A DNA stretch of 64,000 nt from Pseudomonadota bacterium. Its GTDB lineage: Bacteria; Pseudomonadota; Gammaproteobacteria; Steroidobacterales; Woeseiaceae. Below are positions 46,552 through 55,962 of this stretch, in pieces. How positions within the stretch are numbered: position 1 is the first letter of the stretch; every line of letters begins with the position of its first letter. The stretch spans positions 49,792-113,791 of the forward strand of contig JAQCAD010000005.1 of the NCBI GenBank assembly GCA_027621915.1, in the 5' to 3' direction. Position numbers and translations under genes: made by a program. The notes beneath the pieces are model-generated. The model was given only the letters and a program-made list of their open reading frames with translations. It had not been told where the DNA came from and did not search any database.

Positions 46552-48060
46552 ATGCGCCATTTCAAAACCGCAGTCATTTGTTTTTTGATTACGATCGAAC
46601 AAAGCTCTGCCTTCAGTGCAGACGCTGACCGCATCTCCCGGATCCGGGCGACCGCGCCGGCAGTTGAGCAGATATTCAGGAACCACGCGGTCGATAATCA
46701 ATTACCCGGTCTGGCTTATGGCGTCGTTGCCGGAGGCGAGCTCGTCTTATCGGGAAGTTTCGGTTATAGCAATATCGCAGAGAAAATTCCCGCCAACACA
46801 GAAACGATGTTTCGAATTGCATCGATGAGCAAAAGCTTCACCGCGCTCGCGATCCTGCAACTGCGCGACTCCGGAAAACTGGACCTCGATGAGCCGGCCG
46901 AGACCTATCTTCCGGAGATGAAAGATATTGTCTACCTCACCACGGACGCTCCGCGCATCACCATCCGGCAATTGCTGACTCATTCGTCAGGCTTTCCGGA
47001 GGACAACCCCTGGGGCGATCGGCAATTATCCGATACCGATCAGGAACTGATGCAGCTCATTGAAAATGGCGTTTCGTTTTCGAACGTACCCGGCATCAAC
47101 TACGAATACAGCAATCTGGGCTTCGCGCTGCTCGGGCAGATCGTCCAGAGAGTCTCGGGAATGCCGTTCACGCGATACATGTCGGAACATGTATTCAAGC
47201 CGCTCGGCATGAACAGCACGGTGTGGGAGTTCGAAGACGCCCCGGCTGAGCGCCTGGCGCTTGGCTACGGATGGCGAAACGGTGAGTGGTTTGACGAACC
47301 TTTGCTGCATCACGGCTCCTTTGGCGCGATGGGCGGGCTGATCACGTCAATCGAAGACTTCAGCATTTACGCCGCCCTGCACCTCGCCGCCTGGCCGTCG
47401 AGGAGCGATGCGGAATCCGGGCCACTGAAAAGAAGCTCGCTTCGCGAGATGCACCAGCCCTGGAAATTCGCAGGGCTGAATACCGACTCTGCCGATGCCA
47501 ACGGACGCGGGTGCCCGACAGCTTCCGCTTACGCATATGGCCTTGGATGGCGCAGAGACTGCGAAGGACGCACGTACGTCAGGCATTCCGGTGGGCTCCC
47601 GGGCTTCGGCAGCAACTGGACGATGATGCCCGACTACGACATTGCGGTCATATCATTTGACAACCTGACCTATGCATCAACAGATGCGGTCAATGTGACC
47701 GTTCTCGATACGATAATAACTGCCGCCGCACTCGAACCTCGCGAGATTCCGGTTTCCGATATTCTCGAGCAACGCAAGAATGAGCTGATGAAGATGTTGC
47801 CTGAATTCGAAAACGCAGAATCGGCGGGTCTGTTTGCAGAAAATTTCTTCCTCGATACGCCGTTGGTGATCTGGCGGGAAAAAACGCAGGCTATTTTCAA
47901 CGAAGCAGGTAACACTGTGTCTGTCGGACCCATACAGGCGGAAAACCAGTTGCGGGGAACATTTGTTGTCGAAGGGGAAATTCATGACCTGCAGGTATTT
48001 TTCACACTGACACCTGAAAGGATTCCTTTGATCCAGGAATTACGAATGTCTGTTCAGTGA
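46552..48060 (+). CDS. Exported serine hydrolase (beta-lactamase/class C type)
   Basis: 502 residues with an export signal (AVICFLITIEQSSAFSA). Penicillin-binding fold motifs: SxxK as SMSK (Ser91-Lys94), YSN in YEYSNLGFALLGQIV, and HSGG in HSGGLPGFGSN. Related enzymes are D-aminopeptidases, DD-peptidases or esterases rather than true beta-lactamases. A C-terminal extension of about 130 residues is not in the core domain. The ATG at 46552 follows GAGAG. The gene is 57 bases upstream of an M55 D-aminopeptidase, which supports a role in D-peptide hydrolysis. Confidence 0.85.
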   Translation: MRHFKTAVICFLITIEQSSAFSADADRISRIRATAPAVEQIFRNHAVDNQLPGLAYGVVAGGELVLSGSFGYSNIAEKIPANTETMFRIASMSKSFTALAILQLRDSGKLDLDEPAETYLPEMKDIVYLTTDAPRITIRQLLTHSSGFPEDNPWGDRQLSDTDQELMQLIENGVSFSNVPGINYEYSNLGFALLGQIVQRVSGMPFTRYMSEHVFKPLGMNSTVWEFEDAPAERLALGYGWRNGEWFDEPLLHHGSFGAMGGLITSIEDFSIYAALHLAAWPSRSDAESGPLKRSSLREMHQPWKFAGLNTDSADANGRGCPTASAYAYGLGWRRDCEGRTYVRHSGGLPGFGSNWTMMPDYDIAVISFDNLTYASTDAVNVTVLDTIITAAALEPREIPVSDILEQRKNELMKMLPEFENAESAGLFAENFFLDTPLVIWREKTQAIFNEAGNTVSVGPIQAENQLRGTFVVEGEIHDLQVFFTLTPERIPLIQELRMSVQ

Positions 48061-48117
48061 TTTTCGATCGCTTCACTTTGCGAGTGCGTCAGACATCGCC
48101 CACCGAGGGAAACAACT

Positions 48118-49008
48118 ATGAAGCTATTAACATTGGCGCTCTGCGCGCTTGCCGTGAGCACACTTGCTGCCGGCCAGGATAAGCCAAGGCTAAAAGTCTA
48201 TATCTCCGCCGACATGGAAGGCGTGGGCGGCGTCAGCACCTGGGAAAAGCAAGCATCCGCAAGCGGCCTGGACTATGGCCAATACCGCAGGCTGATGACG
48301 CTCGAAGTCAACGCTGCTATCGAGGGAGCATTCGCGGCCGGCGCCACCGAAGTACTGGTCAGCGACTCACACGGGGACGGCCAGAACATTGACGCCGAGC
48401 TTCTCGATCCTCGGGTGAAACTGGTGCGTGCCTGGCCGCGCCCGCTAGGTATGGCCGCGGGCATCGACGCAACATTCGACGCTGTCGTGTTGATCGGTTA
48501 TCACGGTGCGGAGGGACAAGCAGACTCGATCCTGTCTCATACGGAGGACGACACCAAATATGCCGACATGAAACTCAACGGCGTGTCAGTACCTGAGGCC
48601 GGAATCGTGGCGGCCACCGCAGGAGCCTTCGGCGTGCCGGTCGTTTTCATATCGGGAGACCAGACCATCTGCCGGGTGACTAGTGACCTGCTCGGTGATA
48701 TCGAGACAGCGGTCGTCAAGGTTGCCGATGGCTTCTATGCCGGCACGATGATGCACCCGCAGGAGGCCCGCGAGCTGATCCGCGCTGGCGTCGAGCGCGC
48801 TGTCAGGGGACGCGATGAAATCAAACCGTACCTGACCAAACGCCCTGTCAAGGTTGAGCTGACGATGAGGAAAACCGTTGAAGCCGAAGTTGCTTCGTAC
48901 CTGCGCGGAGTCGAGCGACCCACTGGCAACGTCATCATTTATACGGCAGACGACATGATCGATGCGGCGAAATTTATCCAGGCCGTGTATTACCTGAAGG
49001 TCGATTGA
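48118..49008 (+). CDS. Exported M55-family D-aminopeptidase (DppA-like)
   Basis: 296 residues with a signal peptide (LLTLALCALAVSTLAAG). Zinc motifs of DppA are present: SADMEGVGG (Asp/Glu ligands), SDSHGDGQN, and GYHGAEG (His ligands). Bacillus DppA is a cytosolic, self-compartmentalising decamer that releases D-Ala from peptides; this version carries an export signal, so it should act on peptidoglycan fragments or D-peptides in the periplasm. The next gene starts within 50 bases. Confidence 0.87.
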   Translation: MKLLTLALCALAVSTLAAGQDKPRLKVYISADMEGVGGVSTWEKQASASGLDYGQYRRLMTLEVNAAIEGAFAAGATEVLVSDSHGDGQNIDAELLDPRVKLVRAWPRPLGMAAGIDATFDAVVLIGYHGAEGQADSILSHTEDDTKYADMKLNGVSVPEAGIVAATAGAFGVPVVFISGDQTICRVTSDLLGDIETAVVKVADGFYAGTMMHPQEARELIRAGVERAVRGRDEIKPYLTKRPVKVELTMRKTVEAEVASYLRGVERPTGNVIIYTADDMIDAAKFIQAVYYLKVD

Positions 49009-49056
49009 TCCTGTTTGACCGTGTCATTTTGGGACGATTCCGATAACGTCCGCGTT

Positions 49057-52000
49057 ATGCAAGGCAAAGACAAGTGGCAGTTCTGGATCGATCGCGGCGG
49101 TACGTTTACTGACGTGGTCGCCCTGTTCCCGGACGGTCACCTCGAAACAGCCAAACTGCTTTCCGAGAACCCCGAGCAATACGCTGATGCTGCTGCTGAG
49201 GGCATTCGCCGATTCATTTCGAATTCAGAAACGGGGTCAGAGCCCGTTAATTCGGAAACGGGCTCTGACCCCGTTTGTGTTGCTGCGGTCAAGATGGGAA
49301 CGACCGTAGCGACCAATGCACTACTTGAGCGTCGGGGAACACCAACCGTGTTGGTTGTGACGAGGGGATTCGCCGACGCATTGGCAATCGGCTATCAGAA
49401 CCGCCCCGACATCTTCGCGCTGAATATCGTGAAGCCTGAGCCGATTTATGATCGTGTCGTCGAGTGCAGAGAACGAGTAGACGCCGAGGGTGAGATACTT
49501 GTCGCGCTGGATGAAGCCGATGTCAGGCGATCATTGCGGACTTGCTTCGATGATGGACTCCGCTCTGCCGCGATCTGCCTCGTGCATGGTTATCGCTATC
49601 CGGAACATGAAATCCGAATTGGCGAGATTGCGAAAGAGATTGGTTTCACACAGGTCTCTGTTTCGCACGACGTCGAACCGCTGATCAAGTTCGTCAGCCG
49701 TGGCGAAACCACGCTCGCCGATGCCTACCTCACGCCTGTGCTCAACAACTACATCGAAGGGCTGCAGAAGGAACTCGCCAGCATCGCAAAACCTGAACGA
49801 CTGCTGTTCATGCAAAGCAACGGCGGACTGACGCTCGCCGAAAACTTCCGTGGCAAGAACAGCGTGCTCTCGGGACCTGCGGCCGGCGTTGTCGGCATGG
49901 TGGAGACCGCTTCAAAGGCTGGCTTCGACCGCCTCATTGGATTCGACATGGGTGGCACGTCTACGGACGTTTCTGCCTGGAGCGGCGAGTACGAGCGCAG
50001 TAATGATTCCGAAGTGGCCGGCGTTCGCCTGCGCGCGCCAATGATGAAGATTCACACGATCGCTGCCGGTGGTGGCTCGATCCTGGAATTCAAGGACGGT
50101 CGGTTCCAGGTCGGGCCGGCTTCTGCAGGCGCTAATCCCGGGCCTGCCTGCTACCGGCGGGGCGGACCACTGACCGTGACCGATGCGAACGTGCTGCTTG
50201 GGCGAATTCCCGTCGACTATTTTCCGAACGTTTTCGGACCAGGCGCTAATCAACCACTCGACGTCGACACCGTTCGACAGAAGTTCGACGACCTGACCGA
50301 AAAAACCGGCGGTGACATACAAGAAAAAGTTGCCGAAGGATTTCTCACGGTTGCAGTCGAGAGTATGGCGAATGCTATTCGCAAAATTACGATCGAGCGC
50401 GGTGAAGACGTACGTGACTTCGTTCTATGCAGTTTTGGCGGTGCTGCCGGTCAGCATGCGTGCAAAGTAGCCGAAGTCCTCGATATGACGAAAGTGTGGC
50501 TGCACCCGATGGCTGGCGTGTTGTCGGCATATGGCATGGGACTTTCTCACATACGGGTCGAGCGGCAACAGACTGCCGATGTGCCTTTCAATGAAGTGTC
50601 GCTCGCCGGGCTCGTCGCCCCAATCGATTCACTTCGTGGTCAATGCGATCAATCGCTCGGCGAGCAAAACGTACCCGCTGACAATCGGACGTTCGGCGTA
50701 AGCATTGGGCTTCGGGTCAGGGGGTCGGACACGATTATCGATGTAGCTCACGGCAGTGAGGGCGAAATGCTCGATGCCTTCTCGGAGACCTATCGCAATC
50801 GATTCGGTACTGATCCCGATGCCGGCGAGTTGCTGGTGGCGACCCTGCGTGCGGAGGGCACCGGGACCGAGCAGGCTTTCAGCGACCCGTGCGTCGGCGG
50901 CTCACCGGATGCCAAGGCGTCCGGCAGCGGCCGAATGTGGGTAAACAACCAATGGCAAGATGTTCCGATCTACGAGCGGGATGATCTCGGGAACGGCGTA
51001 ACAATCAGTGGCCCTGCGATTGTCGCCGAGGTCAATGGTACGACCGTCATCGAGGCGGGCTGGTCCGCGACAGTCAACGACAAAGGGCACCTGCTCCTCG
51101 AAAAACGGGCTCTGACCCCGTTTCTTGAGAAACCGGGTCAGAGCCCGAAAGATTCAATCCCCGACCCGGTCCGGCTCGAGGTATTCAATCGCCTGTTCAT
51201 GCATATCGCAGAGCAAATGGGCGTCGTTCTCCAGAACACGGCGATATCCGTGAATATTCGCGAGCGACTGGATTTTTCCTGTGCGCTGTTCGATGCCGAC
51301 GGCAGGCTCGTGTCAAACGCACCCCATATGCCTGTACATCTTGGATCGATGGGCGAAAGTGTTCGCAGCGTGATCGACGCGAAGGGTGGTGAGCTCGGAC
51401 CGGGTGACGCGATCATGCTGAACTCGCCCTACAACGGAGGCACGCACCTGCCCGACATCACGGTAGTGACACCCTGGTTCGCCGATTCCGGCGTGCCGAT
51501 GTTCTTCCTGGCGTCGCGAGCACATCACGCCGACATCGGCGGCATTACGCCGGGCTCGATGCCATCCGAAAGTCATCACATCGATGAAGAAGGTGTGTTG
51601 ATCGACAATTTCTGGCTGGTTCGTGACGGCAAGCTCCAGCTTGAAGAAACAATGGCGCTTCTGACCGGCGCGAAGTATCCATCCCGAAATCCGGCCCAGA
51701 ACGTCGCCGACCTGAAGGCCCAGCTCGCCGCCAACCAGCAGGGGATCCGGCAGCTTGAGAAAGCCATTGAGCGATATGGCATGACAACGGTGCAAAGTTA
51801 CCTTAAATTTGTTCGCGAGAACGCTACCGCCAGTGTCCGGCGGTTGCTTGGCTCATTGAAAGACGGCGCATTCGAGTACGAACTGGATTCCGGAGAAGTC
51901 ATTCGCGTGAAGGTCAGTGTCGACCGGCAAACGCGGGAAGCAAGGATCGACTTCAGCGGTACGTCCCCACAATCGATCAGCAACTTCAACGCGCCCGAGG

Positions 52001-52707
52001 CAGTTACGCGTGCGGCTGTGCTGTATGTTTTCCGCAGCCTGATTCGGGAGGAAATTCCGATGAACGAAGGTTGCCTCGAACCGCTCAACATTATCATTCC
52101 GAAACTGAGTATGTTGAGTCCTGCATATCCGGCCGCTGTTGTGGCCGGCAATGTAGAAACGTCCCAATGTGTGACGGATTGTCTCTACGGTGCATTGGGC
52201 GCCCTCGCCGCTTCTCAGGGCACGATGAACAACTTTACTTTTGGAAACGATCGCGTGCAGTACTACGAAACCATTTGCGGCGGCGCCGGAGCTGGCGACG
52301 GATTCAATGGCTGCGATGCCGTGCACACACATATGACTAACTCTCGCATGACAGACGTCGAAGTCTTCGAGCAAAATTTTCCGGTCGTTGTTGAATCGTT
52401 CTCAATACGTGGAAATTCCGGTGGCGATGGAACGTGGCGTGGCGGTAACGGATCGGTAAGAAAACTAAAGTTTACGGAGTCAGTTGAGGCCGCCATTCTT
52501 TCCAATCGCCGTCGCGTCGCTCCATTCGGTCTTGAAGGCGGTGAGAACGGTCAGACCGGACGCAATCGAGTAATCCGAAAACAGGGTCAGAGCCGGGCTC
52601 TGACCCCGATTATCGAAGAATTGAGCGGTACCGCAACCGTTCAATTGAACGCGGGCGATGTTTTCATTATCGAAACGCCGGGCGGTGGTGGTTTTGGCCG
52701 AAGATAG
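49057..52707 (+). CDS. 5-oxoprolinase / hydantoinase A-B fusion with three in-frame palindromes
   Basis: 1216 residues. The first half is hydantoinase A-like ([14 protein letters not shown] at the N terminus, [31 protein letters not shown]); the second is hydantoinase B-like ([22 protein letters not shown], [15 protein letters not shown], and TPGGGGFG at the end). Such fusions cleave 5-oxoproline to glutamate with ATP. Three palindromes of the GAGCCC type are read through in frame, at about residues 58-73, 683-698 and 1175-1184. The ATG at 49057 is preferred; TTG (49015) and GTG (49021) lie in frame upstream. Confidence 0.88.
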   Translation: MQGKDKWQFWIDRGGTFTDVVALFPDGHLETAKLLSENPEQYADAAAEGIRRFISNSETGSEPVNSETGSDPVCVAAVKMGTTVATNALLERRGTPTVLVVTRGFADALAIGYQNRPDIFALNIVKPEPIYDRVVECRERVDAEGEILVALDEADVRRSLRTCFDDGLRSAAICLVHGYRYPEHEIRIGEIAKEIGFTQVSVSHDVEPLIKFVSRGETTLADAYLTPVLNNYIEGLQKELASIAKPERLLFMQSNGGLTLAENFRGKNSVLSGPAAGVVGMVETASKAGFDRLIGFDMGGTSTDVSAWSGEYERSNDSEVAGVRLRAPMMKIHTIAAGGGSILEFKDGRFQVGPASAGANPGPACYRRGGPLTVTDANVLLGRIPVDYFPNVFGPGANQPLDVDTVRQKFDDLTEKTGGDIQEKVAEGFLTVAVESMANAIRKITIERGEDVRDFVLCSFGGAAGQHACKVAEVLDMTKVWLHPMAGVLSAYGMGLSHIRVERQQTADVPFNEVSLAGLVAPIDSLRGQCDQSLGEQNVPADNRTFGVSIGLRVRGSDTIIDVAHGSEGEMLDAFSETYRNRFGTDPDAGELLVATLRAEGTGTEQAFSDPCVGGSPDAKASGSGRMWVNNQWQDVPIYERDDLGNGVTISGPAIVAEVNGTTVIEAGWSATVNDKGHLLLEKRALTPFLEKPGQSPKDSIPDPVRLEVFNRLFMHIAEQMGVVLQNTAISVNIRERLDFSCALFDADGRLVSNAPHMPVHLGSMGESVRSVIDAKGGELGPGDAIMLNSPYNGGTHLPDITVVTPWFADSGVPMFFLASRAHHADIGGITPGSMPSESHHIDEEGVLIDNFWLVRDGKLQLEETMALLTGAKYPSRNPAQNVADLKAQLAANQQGIRQLEKAIERYGMTTVQSYLKFVRENATASVRRLLGSLKDGAFEYELDSGEVIRVKVSVDRQTREARIDFSGTSPQSISNFNAPEAVTRAAVLYVFRSLIREEIPMNEGCLEPLNIIIPKLSMLSPAYPAAVVAGNVETSQCVTDCLYGALGALAASQGTMNNFTFGNDRVQYYETICGGAGAGDGFNGCDAVHTHMTNSRMTDVEVFEQNFPVVVESFSIRGNSGGDGTWRGGNGSVRKLKFTESVEAAILSNRRRVAPFGLEGGENGQTGRNRVIRKQGQSRALTPIIEELSGTATVQLNAGDVFIIETPGGGGFGRR
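49229..49276. repeat. Intragenic REP palindrome 1 in the 5-oxoprolinase gene
   Basis: A perfect 20-base inverted repeat (arms 49229-49248 and 49257-49276, centred on GGGGTCAGAGCCC) with an 8-base loop. It is translated as [15 protein letters not shown], joining EGIRRFI to [10 protein letters not shown], where relatives have a variable linker. The frame used avoids the TGA that the element carries in another frame. Confidence 0.9.
51104..51149. repeat. Intragenic REP palindrome 2 in the 5-oxoprolinase gene
   Basis: CGGGCTCTGACCCC (51106-51119) and CGGGTCAGAGCCCG (51134-51147) form an inverted repeat with one bulged C. It is translated as [16 protein letters not shown] and sits at the junction of the hydantoinase A and B halves, before [15 protein letters not shown]. 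The orientation of the arms is opposite to that of copy 1. Confidence 0.88.
52578..52609. repeat. Intragenic REP palindrome 3 in the 5-oxoprolinase gene
   Basis: GGGTCAGAGCC (52584-52594) and GGCTCTGACCC (52596-52606) are inverse with a single base between. It is translated as [10 protein letters not shown] in a surface-loop position between NRVIR and [13 protein letters not shown], near the C terminus. Confidence 0.85.
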
Positions 52708-53614
52708 TTCCCATATTCCGCATCAGGAACACGTAGTTCGCGGCATGATTGCGGCGATGGGCGCGTTTTTCATGTTCACTATCATGAACGTGTTTGCGAA
52801 GTTGTTGAGCGTCAATCACTCGGTAATCGAAATCGCGTTTTATCGAAACCTGATCGCGTGCATGCCGTTTCTTTTCCTGGTGTTCGTCATCGGCAAGCGG
52901 GACATACTCGTGATTCGCAGCAAACCCGGCGCAGTGGGCATTCGCGCTGTCATCGGCGCAGTCTCACTGACGACGACCTTCGCAGCGTATTCGCTCATGC
53001 CAATGGCGGAAACGACAGTACTGTTATTTACGTCATCGCTTTTCATACCTGTGCTTGGCGTCATATTCCTGCACGAGCGCGTCGGTCCGTACCGCTGGGG
53101 TGCCGTTGCCGTCGGATTCATTGGCGTCGTCGTCATGACGGGTCCGGCAGGCCATTTGAGCGTGCTCGGTGTCTCGGTCGCGTTGTTCGCCGCATTAATG
53201 CACGCGACGTTGCAGGTCATTCTGCGCTACCTTGGGAAATACGAGCGCCCGGAGACAGTGACCTTTTACTTCCTCGTCACCGGCACCTTGGTCACGGCAC
53301 TGCCACTGCCTTTTGTTGCGGTGACGCCGACGATGGCCGAGGTACCGTTACTTTTCGGTGTTGGGCTTTCCGGCGCGGCCGCACAATGGCTGTTGTCCAT
53401 CGCTTTTCGAAATGCCCCGGCTGCAATCGTCACGGTTTTCAATTACAGCAGCATTGTCTGGGCAACGCTGTTCGGCTGGATGATCTGGAACGAGTGGCCG
53501 CTTCCTGCGGTGCTCACTGGCGCCGCGATCGTCATCGCCTCAAACGCACTGGTGATCTGGCGCGAAAGCCGGCTCGGCTCAATCACGGCCGCCCGTGATC
53601 AGGCAAAATTTTAA
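52658..53614 (+). CDS. DMT-superfamily (EamA) transporter
   Basis: 318 residues, about ten transmembrane helices in two EamA repeats (GMIAAMGAFFMFTIMNVFAKLL onward, and VSVALFAALMHATLQVILRYL onward). Members export or import small metabolites such as amino acids; the substrate is unknown. The start is uncertain: the ATG at 52658 lies 50 bases inside the oxoprolinase gene, and GTGs at 52685 and 52688 are alternatives. The stop TAA (53612-53614) runs directly into a REP palindrome. Confidence 0.83.
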   Translation: MFSLSKRRAVVVLAEDSSHIPHQEHVVRGMIAAMGAFFMFTIMNVFAKLLSVNHSVIEIAFYRNLIACMPFLFLVFVIGKRDILVIRSKPGAVGIRAVIGAVSLTTTFAAYSLMPMAETTVLLFTSSLFIPVLGVIFLHERVGPYRWGAVAVGFIGVVVMTGPAGHLSVLGVSVALFAALMHATLQVILRYLGKYERPETVTFYFLVTGTLVTALPLPFVAVTPTMAEVPLLFGVGLSGAAAQWLLSIAFRNAPAAIVTVFNYSSIVWATLFGWMIWNEWPLPAVLTGAAIVIASNALVIWRESRLGSITAARDQAKF

Positions 53615-53648
53615 AAAAGGGGTCGGATCCGACCCCCCTTTCTTTTAA
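53612..53648. repeat. Minimal REP palindrome between convergent stops
   Basis: GGGGTCGGATCCGACCCC is a perfect 18-base palindrome (53619-53636) with A-rich left and T-rich right flanks. It fills the 30 bases between the EamA stop (53614) and the ygiQ stop (53645). Both stop codons are TAA in the A/T flank. The hairpin with flanking A/T runs could serve as a terminator for both genes. Confidence 0.88.
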
Positions 53649-55795
53649 TGCTCGCTGCGAGGCGGCAGCCCGGAGTGTTGCGTCAGGGTACTGCCTCGCC
53701 CGGTGCGCTTTTCATGTGCAGCCTTCGAGTTCTTGCGTCGCGGCGATCGATGTTCAGCGTCGCGCGGCTGGTCGCGCGGAACCAGCCTGGTTGGTCCCGA
53801 TCCGATAAGGTGCTCCAGCTTCAGCGTTTTGAGCGCCTGTCGAATAAGCGGCCAGTTGTCCGGGTCGTGATAACGAAGAAGCGCTTTGTGTAGTCGTCGT
53901 TGCGCCGGGGTTTTGACCGTGTCGACTTCCTCACTCTTGTACGTCACTTTTCGCAGCGGGTTCTTTTTCGAGTGATACATCGCGGTCGCCGTCGCCATCG
54001 GTGACGGGTAAAAAGCCTGAACCTGGTCAGCGCGGAAATCATTGCGTTTTAGCCACATCGCCAGGTTAACCATATCGATATCCGTGGTGCCGGGGTGCGC
54101 TGCGATAAAGTATGGAATCAGGTATTGCTCTTTGCCGGCTTCTTTCGAGAACTTGTCGAATAGTTCTTTGAATCGATCATAGGCGCCAATGCCAGGCTTC
54201 ATCATTTTATCGAGCGGCCCGTTCTCGGTGTGTTCAGGTGCGATCTTGAGATAGCCGCCGACATGGTGCGTAACCAGTTCTTTTACGTACTCCGGATCTT
54301 TCACCGCGAGGTCATAACGCAGACCGGACGCAATCAGCACTTTCTTCACGCCAGGCAACTCGCGCGCTTTACGGTAAAGGCCGGTGAGTGCCGAATGATC
54401 GGTATTCAGATTTTTGCAGATTCCCGGGAACACGCAACTCGGCAGTCGGCAGGCCGCTTCTATTTCACGACTCTTGCATGCGAGCCGGTACATGTTTGCT
54501 GTAGGCCCGCCGAGATCCGATATCACGCCGGTAAACCCAGGTACGGTATCGCGGATTTTCCCGATCTCCTCGAGTATCGACTCCTCCGATCGATTCTGGA
54601 TGATTCGACCTTCATGCTCGGTAATCGAACAGAACGTGCAGCCGCCGAAACAACCGCGCATGATGTTGACCGAAAAACGAATCATTTCGTACGCGGGAAT
54701 TTTGGCGTCACCATAAACCGGGTGCGGCACACGCTGGTACTGCAGGCCAAAAATATAATCCATCTCGGGTGTCGTAAGTGGTATCGCTGGCGGATTAAGC
54801 CAAAGATCCCTTCGCCCGTGAGCCTGCACAAGCGCACGCGCATTGCCCGGATTAGTCTCGAGGTGCAACACGCGACTCGCATGTGCATACAGCACCGAAT
54901 CACTTTTTACTTTTTCGAAAGACGGCAGGCGAATGACAGACCGTGATCGATTTTTGCGTGCGTCGGGCACGAAGCGCAGTACGTTTTGTGGCGCCGCGGC
55001 CAATTCACTTTCTGCCTTGTCGACGCACGATGCGTCCTGCGTATTGACGTACGGATTGACTATCGCGTCAATCTTGCCTGGCCGGTCGATGCGTGTAGAG
55101 TCGATCTCCCACCACCCTTCCGGCGTGTCGTCTCGCAAGAATGCAGTGCCACGAACATCTTTAATGCTGGTGATCGACTCGCCGCGACTCATCCGGTGCG
55201 CAATATCAACAATCGCGCGCTCAGCGTTGCCATAGACCAGCATGTCGGCGTGCGAATCAATCAGAATCGATCGCCGAACCTTGCCGTCCCAATAATCGAA
55301 ATGGGCAATACGTCGGAGTGATGCTTCTATGCCACCCATTACGATCGGCACATCGCCGAATGCTTCTTTGCATCGCTGCGCGTATACCATCGAGCAACGA
55401 TCCGGACGACTGCCGCCAACACCGCCCGGCGTATATGCGTCGTCGTTGCGCATCTTTTTGTCCGCGGTGTAGCGGTTGATCATCGAATCCATGTTGCCGG
55501 CTGCTACGCCGAAAAAGAGGTTCGGTTTGCCGAGCTTCTCGAAAGCGTCTTTCGACCGCCAGTCCGGCTGAGCGATGACACCAACCCGGAATCCCTGCGC
55601 TTCCAGCAGGCGACCGATTATCGCCATGCCGAATGACGGGTGATCGACGTACGCATCGCCGGTCACGATGATGACGTCACACGAGTCCCAGCCAAGCTCG
55701 TCCATTTCATGACGAGACATCGGCAGGAACGGGGCCGTGCCATAGCATTCAGCCCAGTACTTATCGTGGTCGTAGAGTGATTTTTCGGCGCGCAT
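53645..55795 (-). CDS. ygiQ: YgiQ-family radical SAM protein
   Basis: 716 residues (E. coli YgiQ 739). N-terminal [17 protein letters not shown] and [16 protein letters not shown] are family signatures; CFGGCTFC holds the three Cys ligands of the 4Fe-4S cluster. Further matches are [14 protein letters not shown] and [19 protein letters not shown]. The reaction is not established. The C-terminal tail is basic and low in conservation. The stop abuts the palindrome at 53612-53648. Confidence 0.92.
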   Translation of the reverse strand: MRAEKSLYDHDKYWAECYGTAPFLPMSRHEMDELGWDSCDVIIVTGDAYVDHPSFGMAIIGRLLEAQGFRVGVIAQPDWRSKDAFEKLGKPNLFFGVAAGNMDSMINRYTADKKMRNDDAYTPGGVGGSRPDRCSMVYAQRCKEAFGDVPIVMGGIEASLRRIAHFDYWDGKVRRSILIDSHADMLVYGNAERAIVDIAHRMSRGESITSIKDVRGTAFLRDDTPEGWWEIDSTRIDRPGKIDAIVNPYVNTQDASCVDKAESELAAAPQNVLRFVPDARKNRSRSVIRLPSFEKVKSDSVLYAHASRVLHLETNPGNARALVQAHGRRDLWLNPPAIPLTTPEMDYIFGLQYQRVPHPVYGDAKIPAYEMIRFSVNIMRGCFGGCTFCSITEHEGRIIQNRSEESILEEIGKIRDTVPGFTGVISDLGGPTANMYRLACKSREIEAACRLPSCVFPGICKNLNTDHSALTGLYRKARELPGVKKVLIASGLRYDLAVKDPEYVKELVTHHVGGYLKIAPEHTENGPLDKMMKPGIGAYDRFKELFDKFSKEAGKEQYLIPYFIAAHPGTTDIDMVNLAMWLKRNDFRADQVQAFYPSPMATATAMYHSKKNPLRKVTYKSEEVDTVKTPAQRRLHKALLRYHDPDNWPLIRQALKTLKLEHLIGSGPTRLVPRDQPRDAEHRSPRRKNSKAAHEKRTGRGSTLTQHSGLPPRSEH

Positions 55796-55860
55796 GTTGA
55801 TCCGGTATTGCGGCGGGCCGCTAATCTTACCGGAAAACCAGCTTCGCCGAGGCCGGGGCG

Positions 55861-55962
55861 ATAAAGGGGATCAGCCTAGAAATAAGGGGTCGGATCCAAT
55901 TTTCGGCTATTCCTGTAATTTCGAGCCATTCAGTAAATTGGATCCGACCCCTTTTCTAGGCT
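55861..55962. repeat. REPIN, GGATCC type, at the end of the tail-sheath gene
   Basis: AATAAGGGGTCGGATCCAATTT (from 55881) and AAATTGGATCCGACCCCTTTT (to 55955) are inverse, with about 34 bases between. The pairing extends into the flanks: AGCCTAGA on the left and TCTAGGCT on the right. A half unit (ATAAAGGGGATCAG) precedes it. The stop codon of the tail-sheath-like gene (CTA on the plus strand, 55956-55958) lies within the right flank. Confidence 0.88.

Noticed and set aside
50713..50730. GGGTCAGGGGGTCGGAC inside the 5-oxoprolinase gene, similar to the REP core
   Set aside because: There is no inverse arm nearby and the encoded VRGSDTIID fits the protein family, so it is probably chance similarity.
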